DNA of 64,000 bases from Aureivirga sp. CE67 (GCF_015767245.1 NZ_JADOTV010000003.1:62001-126000), one strand, 5' to 3'; shown: positions 35,633-45,488, counted from the first letter of the stretch. Numbers and translations are program-made. Notes: generated from the letters alone by a model not told the origin.

Positions 35633-36142
35633 CTACTTTTCCCAAACATAAAGCATAAGTTCTTCCTCATCATCGCCTATGGATATATTTTTTTGAAATT
35701 TTAAACCTAGTTTTTCTAAAAGTTTTCGGGAACCAAAATTCTCTTCCAAAGTAATTCCGCTTAATTTTTCCAATCCTTTTTCAACGAAAATATCTCTAAG
35801 TTTTGCAACGCTTTCATAAGCATAACCTTTCCCTTCAATTTCTGGTAAGAAAGCAAAACCAATATCTACTCCATCTAATTCTTTTCTATCATAAATTCCA
35901 CAAGTACCAATTGGAATGTTATTTTCTTTAATAAAAACTGTAAAAGATCCACTCCCATATTTTTCATACTTATGCAGCATTTTTTCCTTGATATGATTCT
36001 CGGCATCTTCTTTTGATTTGACATTTCTATCTCCTATAAATTGAATAAACTTTGGAGAATTTGTCAATTTTAAAACTAGATCATAATCCTCCAGGGTAGA
36101 AGATTTTAAAATTAGTCTTTCTGTTTCATATATTTCCATCAT
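35633..36142 (-). CDS. GNAT-family N-acetyltransferase (RimJ/RimL type)
   Basis: 169 residues. It starts with TERLILKSSTLEDYDLVLKL, the usual beginning of RimJ/RimL-like acetyltransferases, has the acetyl-CoA pyrophosphate loop PEIEGKGYAYE (motif A) and NFGSRKLLEKLGLKF near the end. It should move an acetyl group from acetyl-CoA to an amine, possibly a protein N-terminus or small molecule. It begins 6 bases after the stop of a PrsW-like membrane protein gene, so both may be on one transcript. Confidence 0.85.
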   Translation of the reverse strand: MMEIYETERLILKSSTLEDYDLVLKLTNSPKFIQFIGDRNVKSKEDAENHIKEKMLHKYEKYGSGSFTVFIKENNIPIGTCGIYDRKELDGVDIGFAFLPEIEGKGYAYESVAKLRDIFVEKGLEKLSGITLEENFGSRKLLEKLGLKFQKNISIGDDEEELMLYVWEK

Positions 36143-36148
36143 CCTTTT

Positions 36149-37501
36149 TTAGTTTAAAATTAATTCTTCTTTCACTTCTAAAAGCACCATTTTTTGCCAA
36201 TACATTAATACAAAATCTTCAATATCTAATTCTTCCTCCTTTAAATCTATACTTTTATTCAAACTATAAACTCCTACTACAGGATGCTTTTCATCAATTT
36301 TTGTAACACCTTGTAATTTTGGATAAAGAATAACTTTTGTTTCTTTTTCATCTTTGTAAATAGTTGCTAGAAATCCTAATTCATCTCCTTCAAAAAATAA
36401 TTTTCGATTTATTCTTACATAATCTTCATTTTTCTGAGCAGTTGAAATATTTTGATTCACATTGAAAAGATTAAAATTTTCCTCATAAAAAGGTAAAAAA
36501 TCATTCTCATCTCCAGAGAAACCTCTTATTGCTAATTTACCTCCGTATCCTCTAGGATAAAATGGTAACTGAATTTTGAACGCATACCATTTACCTTTTA
36601 CCAACTTCATATGACATAAACTCACAGAAGCAATTCCTGCAATATATCCGGTAGAAAAAACCATAAATAAAATGTGAGAAACTGCATGACCAGTATCAGC
36701 AAAAGAAACAATTAGAATAAATTGAAGTAAAAATATTACTCCAAACATTATTAATAATTGATTTCTAACTAAAGAACTATTTATAATCTTTTTAATTGAA
36801 AAATATGGACTTTGGTTTAAACTATTATTGATAATATGTTTTAGAATAGAAACCGAAAAAAGGAAAAATACTAAACTAAAAACAGCTATTAATCTCGGTA
36901 ATTCAAAATAATCATCTAAAATTCTAACGAGCGTAAAACAAGCATTAAATAATATAGAATAGATCAAAAACTCTGGTACTGAAAATTTATTTTTTTTATA
37001 ATCTTTTAATACAAAACCATAAGCGAAAATTGCTGTAGAACAAATAGTAACAAATAAATCAATTGTAAAAATGGAATCTATATTTAAAACTTCAGCTAAA
37101 GTAAAATGATTTGAATATAAAATGAATTCTGCACCAAAAAAACCAGCTGCCATCATGCAAGCATACAATATCTGATCTATAGGTTCATTTATTTCCTTTT
37201 TAAAGAATTTTTGAAACAAATAAAATGCAACAAATAATAGACCTGTTTTCAATAAATTATCATTGATAAACGATTCAAGAAAAGTTTTAAAATCGTTGTA
37301 TTCATCAATTTTTACATAAAGAAAAGCATCATATATATAAACAAAACCAACGAGAGAAGCACCAATAAGAATCGATATTATAATTGTAACTATAGATTCT
37401 TTCTCAAAAACATCAATAGATTTGAAATAGTTTAACCATAAAAAAATACCTGCTAGTGCAATTGCAATAAAAATTAAAGTCATTTTTCTTTTTTGCTGCA
37501 A
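36149..37501 (-). CDS. PrsW-like multi-pass membrane protein (tandem copy 1)
   Basis: 450 residues; about eight to ten hydrophobic helices, then a soluble C-terminal region (~300-450). The N-terminal NYFKSIDVFEKES and the block NEPIDQILYACMMAAGFFGAEFIL resemble the beginning and the EPxDGIxYGxxVGLGFAxxEN stretch of PrsW (CPBP superfamily) proteases. However, the first motif EExxK is LESFINDNLLK and the expected late His (in HALFSA-like) is replaced (CSTAIFAYGF). It therefore looks like a degraded or changed active site. The C-terminal domain has IRGFSGDENDFLPFYEENF and LYPKLQGV, conserved in all three copies. Function unknown. Confidence 0.72.
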   Translation of the reverse strand: MQQKRKMTLIFIAIALAGIFLWLNYFKSIDVFEKESIVTIIISILIGASLVGFVYIYDAFLYVKIDEYNDFKTFLESFINDNLLKTGLLFVAFYLFQKFFKKEINEPIDQILYACMMAAGFFGAEFILYSNHFTLAEVLNIDSIFTIDLFVTICSTAIFAYGFVLKDYKKNKFSVPEFLIYSILFNACFTLVRILDDYFELPRLIAVFSLVFFLFSVSILKHIINNSLNQSPYFSIKKIINSSLVRNQLLIMFGVIFLLQFILIVSFADTGHAVSHILFMVFSTGYIAGIASVSLCHMKLVKGKWYAFKIQLPFYPRGYGGKLAIRGFSGDENDFLPFYEENFNLFNVNQNISTAQKNEDYVRINRKLFFEGDELGFLATIYKDEKETKVILYPKLQGVTKIDEKHPVVGVYSLNKSIDLKEEELDIEDFVLMYWQKMVLLEVKEELILN

Positions 37502-37587
37502 TATATAGAAAATACTTAATTTAAAGCTAATCTTGATTTCCTATTAGTAAATTTAATAATTCATTCCTTTTTAACTTAAATGTTATT

Positions 37588-38922
37588 TTAATTTAGAACT
37601 AAAACTTCCTTTTCCATAGGAACCATTTTCTGCGGATAAAGAAATATAAAATCATCTAAATCATAATTATCTTTTGTGAAATCTAAATTCTGATTTAAAC
37701 TATAAACATTTACGATTGGATATTTATTTTCCATGATTGAAACGCCGTCTAGTTTTGGATAAAGTATAACTTTTCTTTGCTTAAACTCTTCTTGAACCTC
37801 AGCTAAAAATCCTAATTCATCACCTTCGAAATATATTTTTTGAATAATCCTTGTAGGAACTTGGTTACCTCCTAGTTGTGATATATTTTGGTTGATATCA
37901 CATAAAAAGAAATTCTCTTCATAAAAAGGAATAAAATAACTTTCTTCTCCAGAAAAACCTCTAATTCCGAGATTTCCCTGTTTTCTTCTGTAAATCGGAA
38001 ATTTTAATTTAAATGAAAGCCATTTTCCCTGAATCAGCTTAAAATCATTAAGACTAAACGAAGTGATCGCTGCAGCATAACCAGTAAAGAACAAAATAAT
38101 CATTAGATAAAAATAAGAATCTTCAAAACTAGTTTCTCTGATAATTAAGATATTTTGAAGCAAAAAAATTAAGGTAAAATTAAGCAACATTTGTGTCCTA
38201 ACTTTTCTACTATTGATTGTCTTTTTAAAAGAAAAAAATGGACTTTGGTTTAAACTATTATTAATAATAATCCTTAGAATTGGCATTGTAAAAATAAAAA
38301 ACAGCAAACTCATCAGCGAAAATGAAGAAGGAAAACCTATTAAATAATCAATTTCTTTAAAATAAAGATAGCCTGCTCTATAAATAAAAGATAATCCAAG
38401 AAATATTGCTACGTAATTTTTGTTAGCTGGTTTCTTATATTCTTTTAAGACAAATCCATAAGTGAAAATTGCAGTAGCACAAACATTTGTACACAAATCC
38501 ATCGTAAAAATAGAATCTATACTAAATAAATCTGTTGAAGTAAATTGCAATGATTTTAAAAGAAAATCGACATTAAAAAGACCAACTGAAATCAAACTCG
38601 CATGCATTATTTGATCAATTGGTTCTTTGATTACTTTCTTATTGTATTTATTCAAAAGGTAAAAAGCACCAAATAACAATATTGTTTTTAATAAAGCATC
38701 ATTTATCAAAAATTCAACAAAATGTAGAAATTTATTAGTTCCTTCAAATTGTACATACAAATATTGATCATATAAAAAGATCACAAACACCAACGAAATA
38801 CCGATAAGCAAAGAAATAATAGTATCTAAAATGGAATCTTTTTCAAAAATATCTATAGTTCTAAAATAATTCACCCATAAGAAAATACTAGCTAAAGCAA
38901 TAGCAATCAAAAACAATATCAT
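37588..38922 (-). CDS. PrsW-like multi-pass membrane protein (tandem copy 2)
   Basis: 444 residues, same layout as its two neighbours: NYFRTIDIFEKDS at the start, then helices, KEPIDQIMHASLISVGLFNVDFLL, the His-less CATAIFTYGFVL, and the shared C-terminal part (IRGFSGEESYFIPFYEENF, LYPKLDGV). The motif-1 region is VEFLINDALLK, keeping one Glu, and motif 2 has Asp instead of Glu (NVDFLL), so it is the most degraded of the three compared with active PrsW proteases. Gaps of 86 and 156 bases to the neighbouring copies suggest that each may have its own promoter. Confidence 0.72.
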   Translation of the reverse strand: MILFLIAIALASIFLWVNYFRTIDIFEKDSILDTIISLLIGISLVFVIFLYDQYLYVQFEGTNKFLHFVEFLINDALLKTILLFGAFYLLNKYNKKVIKEPIDQIMHASLISVGLFNVDFLLKSLQFTSTDLFSIDSIFTMDLCTNVCATAIFTYGFVLKEYKKPANKNYVAIFLGLSFIYRAGYLYFKEIDYLIGFPSSFSLMSLLFFIFTMPILRIIINNSLNQSPFFSFKKTINSRKVRTQMLLNFTLIFLLQNILIIRETSFEDSYFYLMIILFFTGYAAAITSFSLNDFKLIQGKWLSFKLKFPIYRRKQGNLGIRGFSGEESYFIPFYEENFFLCDINQNISQLGGNQVPTRIIQKIYFEGDELGFLAEVQEEFKQRKVILYPKLDGVSIMENKYPIVNVYSLNQNLDFTKDNYDLDDFIFLYPQKMVPMEKEVLVLN

Positions 38923-39006
38923 ATCTTTTTTAATGCAATATAAAAAAATTACTTAATAAACATATTTACAAATAATTCTTATGAGAATGTTTTATGTAAT
39001 TTAAAA

Positions 39007-39039
39007 CACACCCCTAGCCCCTCTCGAGAGGGGAATTTG
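39007..39039. repeat. Dispersed repeat CCCTAGCCCCTC, copy 2
   Basis: CACCCCTAGCCCCTCTCGAG continues as AGGGGAATTTG; CCCCTCTCGAGAGGGG is a perfect 16-base palindrome. Same orientation as copy 1 at 35539-35571. It lies between two of the PrsW-like genes. Confidence 0.6.
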
Positions 39040-39078
39040 ATAATCTATTTTTTTAAACAAAATCAAATGTGATAATTT

Positions 39079-40518
39079 CTAATTAAAAACTAAAGCTTCC
39101 TTTTCTATAGGAATCATTTTTTTCCAGCCATGAAACTGAAAGTGTTTAATTTTTAAAATATGTTTGCTTAAATCATTTGATTCGTCGAAATAGTAAATCC
39201 CTACAATTGGATATTTATTTTCCATAGTGATAACTCCATCTAATTTTGGATATAAAATGATTTTTTCGTTATCAGCATCATTTACACTTTCAGCTAAAAA
39301 CCCTAATTCATCTCCTTTAAAATATAGTTTTTGAAGAATTCTAAATTTCTGATTCGATAGAAAATCTGAATTTTGACTTACATCTAACATTTTAAACTCT
39401 GTATCATAGAAAGGAATAAAATCACTTTCATTTCTAGAAAAACCTTTAATTGCAATATTTTTTTTACCTGGTTTATAGATTGGAATTTCTAATCGAATTG
39501 GATACCATTTTCCTTGAATTAATTTATAATAACTCAAAACGACAACACTAACAAAAGCAACAAAACCTGTAGATTGAATAATAATTACAAGATAATGAAC
39601 AGATAATTTTAAGTTTTCAATCTCAGCATTTAATAATAATTGAAGAAAAAACAAAGTTCCAAACATGTATAAAAGTTGGTTCCTTATTCTCTTAGAGTTT
39701 AGGATTTTCTTTTTATCAAAAAACGGACTATTATTTAGAGAGTTATTAATAATTGTAGAAAAAACAGAAATACAAAAAAGCACATAAATAGCCTGAAATA
39801 AAGGCCAAAATGGTAAGAATATAAAATCATTTAAAAAAACAACTACCGGATAAAGACTATATAAAACAATTGAAAAAATAAAATATAAAGGAAATAATAA
39901 AATGTTTTTTGTTTTGTATTTATATAGTACAAACGCATAAGCAATCAAAGCTGAACTAGATAAAAAGATTACACTTTCATAAATAAAATAAGTATCTAAA
40001 GTGAAAATTGCTTGTGACTTTATATTTCTTGCAATCAAGAAAAACTCTGCATTGAAAAAACCTACACCAATTAAAACTCCAGAAATGATATAATCTAAAG
40101 GTTCGTTTAATTGTTTTTTAAATAATAATCTAAAAAAATGAAAAACTATAAATACTAGAATTATTCGTAAAACAAATTCTTCAAAAACATATTTGAACAA
40201 ATCTAATAAAGGTGATTTTTTGGAAACTTCAATTTCAATTGTTTGTGGTTCTATAGAATAATATTCTGAGGAAAAGATCATTTCTTTTTTTTCTGTTCCC
40301 GTTATTTTTACGAGTTGTGTATTTATAAAATCAATTGTGGCTTCAGATAAATAAACATCATATACCCAAATTAAACCTATTAAAGAAATTCCTAACCCAA
40401 ATGCGGAAAGAAGTGTTATCCATTTTTCCTTTTCATAAATATCTATTGTTTTAAAATAATTAATCCAAATTAGAGAATTAACAATACTTATTAATAAAAT
40501 TAAAACCTCAACTATCAT
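39079..40518 (-). CDS. PrsW-like multi-pass membrane protein (tandem copy 3)
   Basis: 479 residues, the longest copy; it has an extra ~30 residues around 75-105 between the second and third helices. NYFKTIDIYEKEK starts the family pattern. FEEFVLRII keeps the two Glu of motif 1, and NEPLDYIISGVLIGVGFFNAEFFLI keeps Glu in motif 2, while the late His is again missing (SSSALIAYAFVL). The C-terminal part (IKGFSRNESDFIPFYDTEF, LYPKLDGV) is shared. Of the three it is closest to a proper PrsW active site but still lacks one expected residue. Function unknown. Confidence 0.72.
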   Translation of the reverse strand: MIVEVLILLISIVNSLIWINYFKTIDIYEKEKWITLLSAFGLGISLIGLIWVYDVYLSEATIDFINTQLVKITGTEKKEMIFSSEYYSIEPQTIEIEVSKKSPLLDLFKYVFEEFVLRIILVFIVFHFFRLLFKKQLNEPLDYIISGVLIGVGFFNAEFFLIARNIKSQAIFTLDTYFIYESVIFLSSSALIAYAFVLYKYKTKNILLFPLYFIFSIVLYSLYPVVVFLNDFIFLPFWPLFQAIYVLFCISVFSTIINNSLNNSPFFDKKKILNSKRIRNQLLYMFGTLFFLQLLLNAEIENLKLSVHYLVIIIQSTGFVAFVSVVVLSYYKLIQGKWYPIRLEIPIYKPGKKNIAIKGFSRNESDFIPFYDTEFKMLDVSQNSDFLSNQKFRILQKLYFKGDELGFLAESVNDADNEKIILYPKLDGVITMENKYPIVGIYYFDESNDLSKHILKIKHFQFHGWKKMIPIEKEALVFN

Positions 40519-40610
40519 AGTATATTTTTAAATAAAGCCAATATACAATTTTATATTTATGTTAATATCAATATTTTAACTATAATTGTATTTCAAAAAA
40601 ACAAACTTAT

Positions 40611-41776
40611 ATGAAAAAATTAATACTCTTCGTTTTAGTATCCATTGTTATTATTTCTTGTACGGAAACTCAAAATCATAGAAAAAATAAAGGTTTTAAA
40701 ATAGAAGCAAAAGTATCTGGATTAAAAGATAGTACTCTTATGTATCTTAAAGATATAAATCATGCAACTACAATTGATAGCGCTTATGTAATAGATGAAA
40801 AATTTAGCTTTTCTGGAAAATTCGATTCGGAACCTAAGTTTTTAAATATTTCTACAAATTTCAATTTAGACTTTGATAAGATAAACAAAGACACTAGAAC
40901 TACCGATTTAGCAATTAGCAAAGCTATTTTAATTGGTAATGAACACATAATAATAGATGCTACAAAAGAAAATTTTGACATGACAATTAATGCAAAAGGC
41001 TCTAAATACAATGATTCTTATAATAAAAAAATAAAGAGTATTGGAAAATTAAATAATGAAAGAAGTGCTCTTTTTTGGAAATATCAGCTGATGTCTGGTG
41101 GTTTTATAGAATACAGTGATAGTTTAAAATCTTTTATAACCAATCGAATGGATGCTATAAAAGAGGAAGTGCAGGATAAAAGAATGCAGTTTATTAAAGA
41201 GAATACAGATAATTATACTGGAATGATTGAATTGAGCTATTTAATTCAAAATTTTCAACAAGAGAAAGCGAAAGAACTTTTTGACCAATTTCCTAAAGAA
41301 ATACAAGAAAGCGACTTTGCTGAAAAAGTAAGAACTTATATAGGCATTAAACCAACTTATGATAATTCATTTTCAGATTTTACAGCGCAAGATCAATTTG
41401 GAAATACAATACAATTCTACGATTTAGAAAAGAAAAATATACACTTATTGATTTTTCAACTTTAAATTGTGGTGCTTGTGTAAAATCTATTCCAGAGCTG
41501 AAAGAAATTGTAAAAACCTATGAAAATAAATTAAACGTTTTCACTTTTTCTGCTGATAAAAATGAAAAAGATTGGAAAAAAAGTATTCAAAGAGATTCTC
41601 CAACTTGGTTAAATCTTTGGGATGGAAAAGGTTCAAAAAGTAAAACTGTTATTCAAAATCAAGTTACAGCATACCCAACTTTTATTTTAATTGATGAAAA
41701 TAATCAGATAGTAGAAAAATGGTCAGGTTATAGTGATGGGAAGTTAAAGAAAAAACTAAATAAATACATTCAATAA
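40611..41776 (+). pseudogene. DUF4369/thioredoxin-fold lipoprotein, frameshifted
   Basis: The first frame (40611-41465) encodes a lipoprotein signal (IVIISCTET), a DUF4369-like N-terminal domain and the start of the thioredoxin part, then runs out at IHLLIFQL. A second frame, shifted by one missing base, continues without gap from about 41430: KYTLIDFSTLNCGACVKSIPEL with a CGAC redox site, down to the stop at 41774-41776. Both halves align well with the two paralogues downstream, so a single 1-base deletion in an A-rich run (41427-41438) is the simplest reading. Alternatives are a sequence error or ribosomal slippage. The repaired protein would be about 388 residues, anchored in the periplasm as a thiol-disulfide enzyme. 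Confidence 0.75.
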
Positions 41777-41783
41777 TATTACT

Positions 41784-42965
41784 ATGAAAAAATTATTACT
41801 CTACGTTTTATTATCCATTGTTATTGTTTCTTGTAATGAAAATAATTCTAAAAAAAATCCGAAGGGGAAAGAATATTCAATTTCTGTAGAACTTAAAAAT
41901 GCGGAAGCTAAAGACAGTACTATAATTTATTTGGAAGAAAATGAATTAAAGATTGATAGTACTTATATTATTGATGGAAAATTCAACTTTTCTGGAAAAT
42001 TTGATTCAGAACCAAAATACTTAAAAATAAGTAGTGGAAATAGAGGAAGATTTTCAATTGAAAATATTAATGCTAACACAAAATTTTCTGATTTTTTTAT
42101 TAGTAAATATATTTTAGTTGGTAATGAAAATGTAACTATAAAAAGTAATCTAGATAATTTCGAATACTCTACAAACGTTACAGGTTCTGAATTTCATAAA
42201 AATATGAGTGATTATCAAAAAATCATGAATCCTTATGATAAAATAATTGACTCACTAACTTTTAAATGGAAATTTTTACCAGTTTACGATCCTTTAGCTT
42301 ATGATACTTTAAAAAATTCAATCTGGAATGAAATAGATAATTTAAGAGCTGAAAGAGAAGTTAAAAATCTAAATTATATAAAGAACAATACGGACAATTA
42401 TTATGCTATGATTCGTTTAGGTTATATAAAAGAAGATTTTTCTAAAGATCTACTTAACGATATATATAAACAATTTCCAGAAGAAATAAAAGAAAGTGAA
42501 CATGCTATCAAGATTCGAAATTATTTAAATTTTGATCTTTTAGAAATTGGAAATGATTATGCGGATTTTGAAGCTAAAGATAACTTTGGGAAAAAGGTAA
42601 AGTTTTCAGATTTAGTTCAGCAAAAATATACTCTTCTAAAATTTACTGCGGCAAATTGTGGTCCTTGTAAGAAGTCTATTCCAGAAATGAAAAAATTAAA
42701 TTCTGAATATTCAGATATTTTAAAAATGATTTCTTTCTCTGTAGATAGTGACAAAAAAGTATGGAAAAATAGAATAAAAAAAGATTCCATTACTTGGTTA
42801 AGTCTCTGGGATGGAAAAGGAAGAAAAAGTGAGGTTCTAGTTAAATATCAAATTACAGGATATCCGACTTATGTTTTAATTGATGATAATGAGAAAATAA
42901 TTGACAAATGGATAGGATATAGTGATGGTATGTTAAAAAGAAGACTTGGAAAATATTTAAATTAA
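41784..42965 (+). CDS. DUF4369/TlpA-like thioredoxin-fold lipoprotein
   Basis: 393 residues. Lipobox IVIVSCNE at about 12-19; DUF4369-like beta-rich N-terminal domain (IYLEENELKIDSTYIIDGKF, then GKFDSEPKYLKI); a helical middle; and a C-terminal TlpA/ResA-type thioredoxin domain with redox site CGPC (in AANCGPCKKSIPEM) and the cis-Pro piece GYPTYVLI. It is expected to reduce or isomerise disulfides of exported proteins. It lies 7 bases after the frameshifted paralogue, so the two belong to one transcript. Confidence 0.87.
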   Translation: MKKLLLYVLLSIVIVSCNENNSKKNPKGKEYSISVELKNAEAKDSTIIYLEENELKIDSTYIIDGKFNFSGKFDSEPKYLKISSGNRGRFSIENINANTKFSDFFISKYILVGNENVTIKSNLDNFEYSTNVTGSEFHKNMSDYQKIMNPYDKIIDSLTFKWKFLPVYDPLAYDTLKNSIWNEIDNLRAEREVKNLNYIKNNTDNYYAMIRLGYIKEDFSKDLLNDIYKQFPEEIKESEHAIKIRNYLNFDLLEIGNDYADFEAKDNFGKKVKFSDLVQQKYTLLKFTAANCGPCKKSIPEMKKLNSEYSDILKMISFSVDSDKKVWKNRIKKDSITWLSLWDGKGRKSEVLVKYQITGYPTYVLIDDNEKIIDKWIGYSDGMLKRRLGKYLN

Positions 42966-42970
42966 AAAAG

Positions 42971-42994
42971 AATCCCTCCTATTTTGGAGGGATT
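42971..42994. terminator. Bidirectional terminator
   Basis: A 9-bp GC-containing stem (AATCCCTCC at 42971-42979 with its complement at 42986-42994), six-base loop, between the converging lipoprotein and SIMPL genes. Confidence 0.75.
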
Positions 42995-42999
42995 TAATT

Positions 43000-43737
43000 T
43001 TATTCTATCTCAAAAAGCGCATAAATTTCATATCTCAAAACAATCTTTTTAGATTGGGCGAATTTGGATTTAGAACTTGGTTTTGCATAACTATATCCAG
43101 CATAAGAATTACTATTATTAGAACTTATTATATTTGATCTAGAAGTAGTATTCCAATCATATCCTGTATCTACATCTTCTTTAATTTCAATTGGTTTTCC
43201 TAATTTACTTCCAATCGCTTCTAATAAATATTGTGCTTTATCTCTTGCTGCTTTTATCGCATTGATTTTTGTTTGCTTTCTATATTCTGTAATTTTTGAA
43301 TGATCATAACCTGAAATTCTGATATCCTCTAATCCTTTAAAATTCAACCCTTTTATTAAATCATTTGCTTTCTTAAAACTATTTAAAGTAATAATGTATG
43401 ATTTTCCGATAAGTGTTTCTTTCCCTTTATAGCTACCAAAATCTAATAAAGCAGAAATAACAATCTCATCATTTTTTACACCTTTATTTTTAAGATTTTG
43501 AAATAATTCATTTTCAAGAGTTTCTATATTAACTTTTGTTTTAAATCGTTTCACTTTTTTCCCTTCAAATTCTTCTTTGAAATATTCCTTTAAAACAATT
43601 TCGACGCTTACCTCATCCGGTACAATTTCCATTGTTGCACTTCCTGTAACTTCTATGGATCTCTGAGCAATTTCTTTATTTTGAGCAAAAAGATTTAATG
43701 CTGTTAAAACTAAAAATAATGGTAATAATTTTCTCAT
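43000..43737 (-). CDS. SIMPL-domain (DUF541) periplasmic protein
   Basis: 245 residues with signal peptide (ending LFAQ). The SIMPL/DUF541 pattern is visible: IEVTGSATMEIVPDEVSVEIVL after the signal, a middle stretch with GLEDIRISGYDHSK, and ARDKAQYLLEAIGSKLGKPIEIKED. Such proteins (for example BP26, YggE) are periplasmic or outer-membrane associated, can form rings, and are often linked to stress. Their exact role is unclear. It interrupts the row of plus-strand thioredoxin-fold genes. Confidence 0.85.
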   Translation of the reverse strand: MRKLLPLFLVLTALNLFAQNKEIAQRSIEVTGSATMEIVPDEVSVEIVLKEYFKEEFEGKKVKRFKTKVNIETLENELFQNLKNKGVKNDEIVISALLDFGSYKGKETLIGKSYIITLNSFKKANDLIKGLNFKGLEDIRISGYDHSKITEYRKQTKINAIKAARDKAQYLLEAIGSKLGKPIEIKEDVDTGYDWNTTSRSNIISSNNSNSYAGYSYAKPSSKSKFAQSKKIVLRYEIYALFEIE

Positions 43738-43820
43738 AATATTATGTTTGTTGATTTTTTTATATTAACTGATTTTATTTTGTAATATTGTCAATAATTA
43801 AATAAATAACTAATAAAACT

Positions 43821-44960
43821 ATGAAAAAACTAATCTTGAGCGCTTTAGTAATAAGTACTTTAATTGCTTGTAATGAAGCTAATTTTAAAAAAAATGAACA
43901 AGAAAAAGGGTTTACCATTAATGTAGAACTTTCAGGTGTAAAAGATAGCACTTATTTGTTTTTAAATAATCCTAATTTGGGGATATTAGATAGTGCGATG
44001 GTAATCAATGAAAAATTTCAATTTGATGGAAAATTAGAAAAAGAACCTGTCGGTTTATTCATCAATACTTCTTCAAATGAAACTACTGACTTTATATTAA
44101 AATATATTTTAATTGGTAATGAAAATGTGACAATTAAAAGTTCTAAAAAAGATTTTCAATATACAACTAATGTAAAAGGTTCTAAATATCATGATATTGA
44201 AAATAAAAAAAATCAATTATTAAAAGATCTTAATCAAGAATTTGATATTTTAATTACAAAATTAAAAAATATCAATGAAATAGATCCTGTGAAAATTGAT
44301 AGTATTTACAATCATTTGATGACAAAGCTGAATAAAATTGATTCAATAAAAAAAGTAAAAACTCTTCAATTCATTAAAAATAATCCAAAAACTTATACAA
44401 GTATAAACGAACTTTATTATTTGAAAGATGAAATATCCAGAGAAGAACTAAAAAAACTATTTCAAAATTTTCCTAAAGATATTCAAGAAAGTGAAAATGG
44501 TATAAATATTAACACCATTTTAAATACAAAACTTGTAAATATCGGCGATACTTATGTTGATTTCACTGCAAAAGATATAGAAGGAAACGAAATTACATTC
44601 TCAGATTTAAAATCAAAAAAATATACATTGATTGATTTTTCTACTGCTTATTGTGGGCCATGTGTTCAGTCGGTTCCAGAACTTAAAGAAATAGCAGAGA
44701 ATTATAAAGACAATCTCGAAATTGTTACTTTTTCTGGTGATGAAAATGAAAAATATATGAAAGCTGCTCATAAAAGAGATAATTTCCCTTGGAAAACTCT
44801 TTGGGATGGAAAAGGTCATAATTCTGAAACGATAATAGCTTATCAAGTAAAAGGATTTCCTACTTTTTGTTTAATTGATGAAGAAGGAAAAATTGTTGAT
44901 CAATGGTTTGGATATGGTAAAGGTAGTTTGAAGAAAAAAATGAATACATATTTTAAATAA
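43821..44960 (+). CDS. DUF4369/TlpA-like thioredoxin-fold lipoprotein
   Basis: 379 residues. Lipobox (LIACNEA), DUF4369-like N-terminal domain, helical middle, and thioredoxin domain with the redox site CGPC in AYCGPCVQSVPEL and GFPTFCLI at the cis-Pro. It is the third member of the local family and differs from the second mainly in the middle. Expected to act on disulfides in the periplasm; specific partner unknown. Alone on its transcript between the SIMPL gene and a strong terminator. Confidence 0.87.
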   Translation: MKKLILSALVISTLIACNEANFKKNEQEKGFTINVELSGVKDSTYLFLNNPNLGILDSAMVINEKFQFDGKLEKEPVGLFINTSSNETTDFILKYILIGNENVTIKSSKKDFQYTTNVKGSKYHDIENKKNQLLKDLNQEFDILITKLKNINEIDPVKIDSIYNHLMTKLNKIDSIKKVKTLQFIKNNPKTYTSINELYYLKDEISREELKKLFQNFPKDIQESENGININTILNTKLVNIGDTYVDFTAKDIEGNEITFSDLKSKKYTLIDFSTAYCGPCVQSVPELKEIAENYKDNLEIVTFSGDENEKYMKAAHKRDNFPWKTLWDGKGHNSETIIAYQVKGFPTFCLIDEEGKIVDQWFGYGKGSLKKKMNTYFK

Positions 44961-44980
44961 GTAATTTTTTAGATAAATAA

Positions 44981-45008
44981 AAAAACTAGTTCTTTCGAAC
45001 TAGTTTTT
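44981..45008 (+). terminator. Terminator after the third thioredoxin-fold gene
   Basis: A perfect 12-bp stem (44981-44992 with 44997-45008), loop TTTC, T-run. Confidence 0.8.
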
Positions 45009-45488
45009 CCCCTTTTCTACCTTATTATAAAAAACCTTGAATCATAGAATTGAATATTACAAAAGAGTAATTTTTCTAACCTTATTTTTATTCTATGATA
45101 TTTTTTTATAAAAAATTATTCAAATTAACTCGAATTCAAATTCTTCTTTTTCTTCAGAAACCTCCCACAATTTCATTTAGAATTTAAACAATAATAAAAA
45201 GTAAGCAAAAGTATCATGTTGACATTATTTTATTACTAACTCGAGTGTGTATTAGATGAATTTTAACTTCTTCTTCTACAAAAAATACATGATTCCTGAG
45301 GACTGCAAACTTTTAAATGGAAATTTTTTTAACTCAAAAACTTAAAACCTTTAATTCGTATTTTAAAGTAATGACATTATTATTTGTAAACTTAATTTTG
45401 ACTTTTAAACTTGAATTATAAGCTAATTTGAATATCACAAATTTGTACATTTAGTTAATTTTGAGGAACTGTATTTTTACTTAAAAAA
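45009..45488. other. Intergenic region, no gene recognised
   Basis: About 480 AT-rich bases between two terminators, on neither strand preceding a gene: it lies downstream of both neighbours. There is no good open frame. An inverted pair (ATCATAGAAT near 45038 and its complement near 45091) is the only structure I saw. Such a gap with two gene ends facing it could hide a small RNA, but I see no promoter-terminator pair that would support one. Confidence 0.35.
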
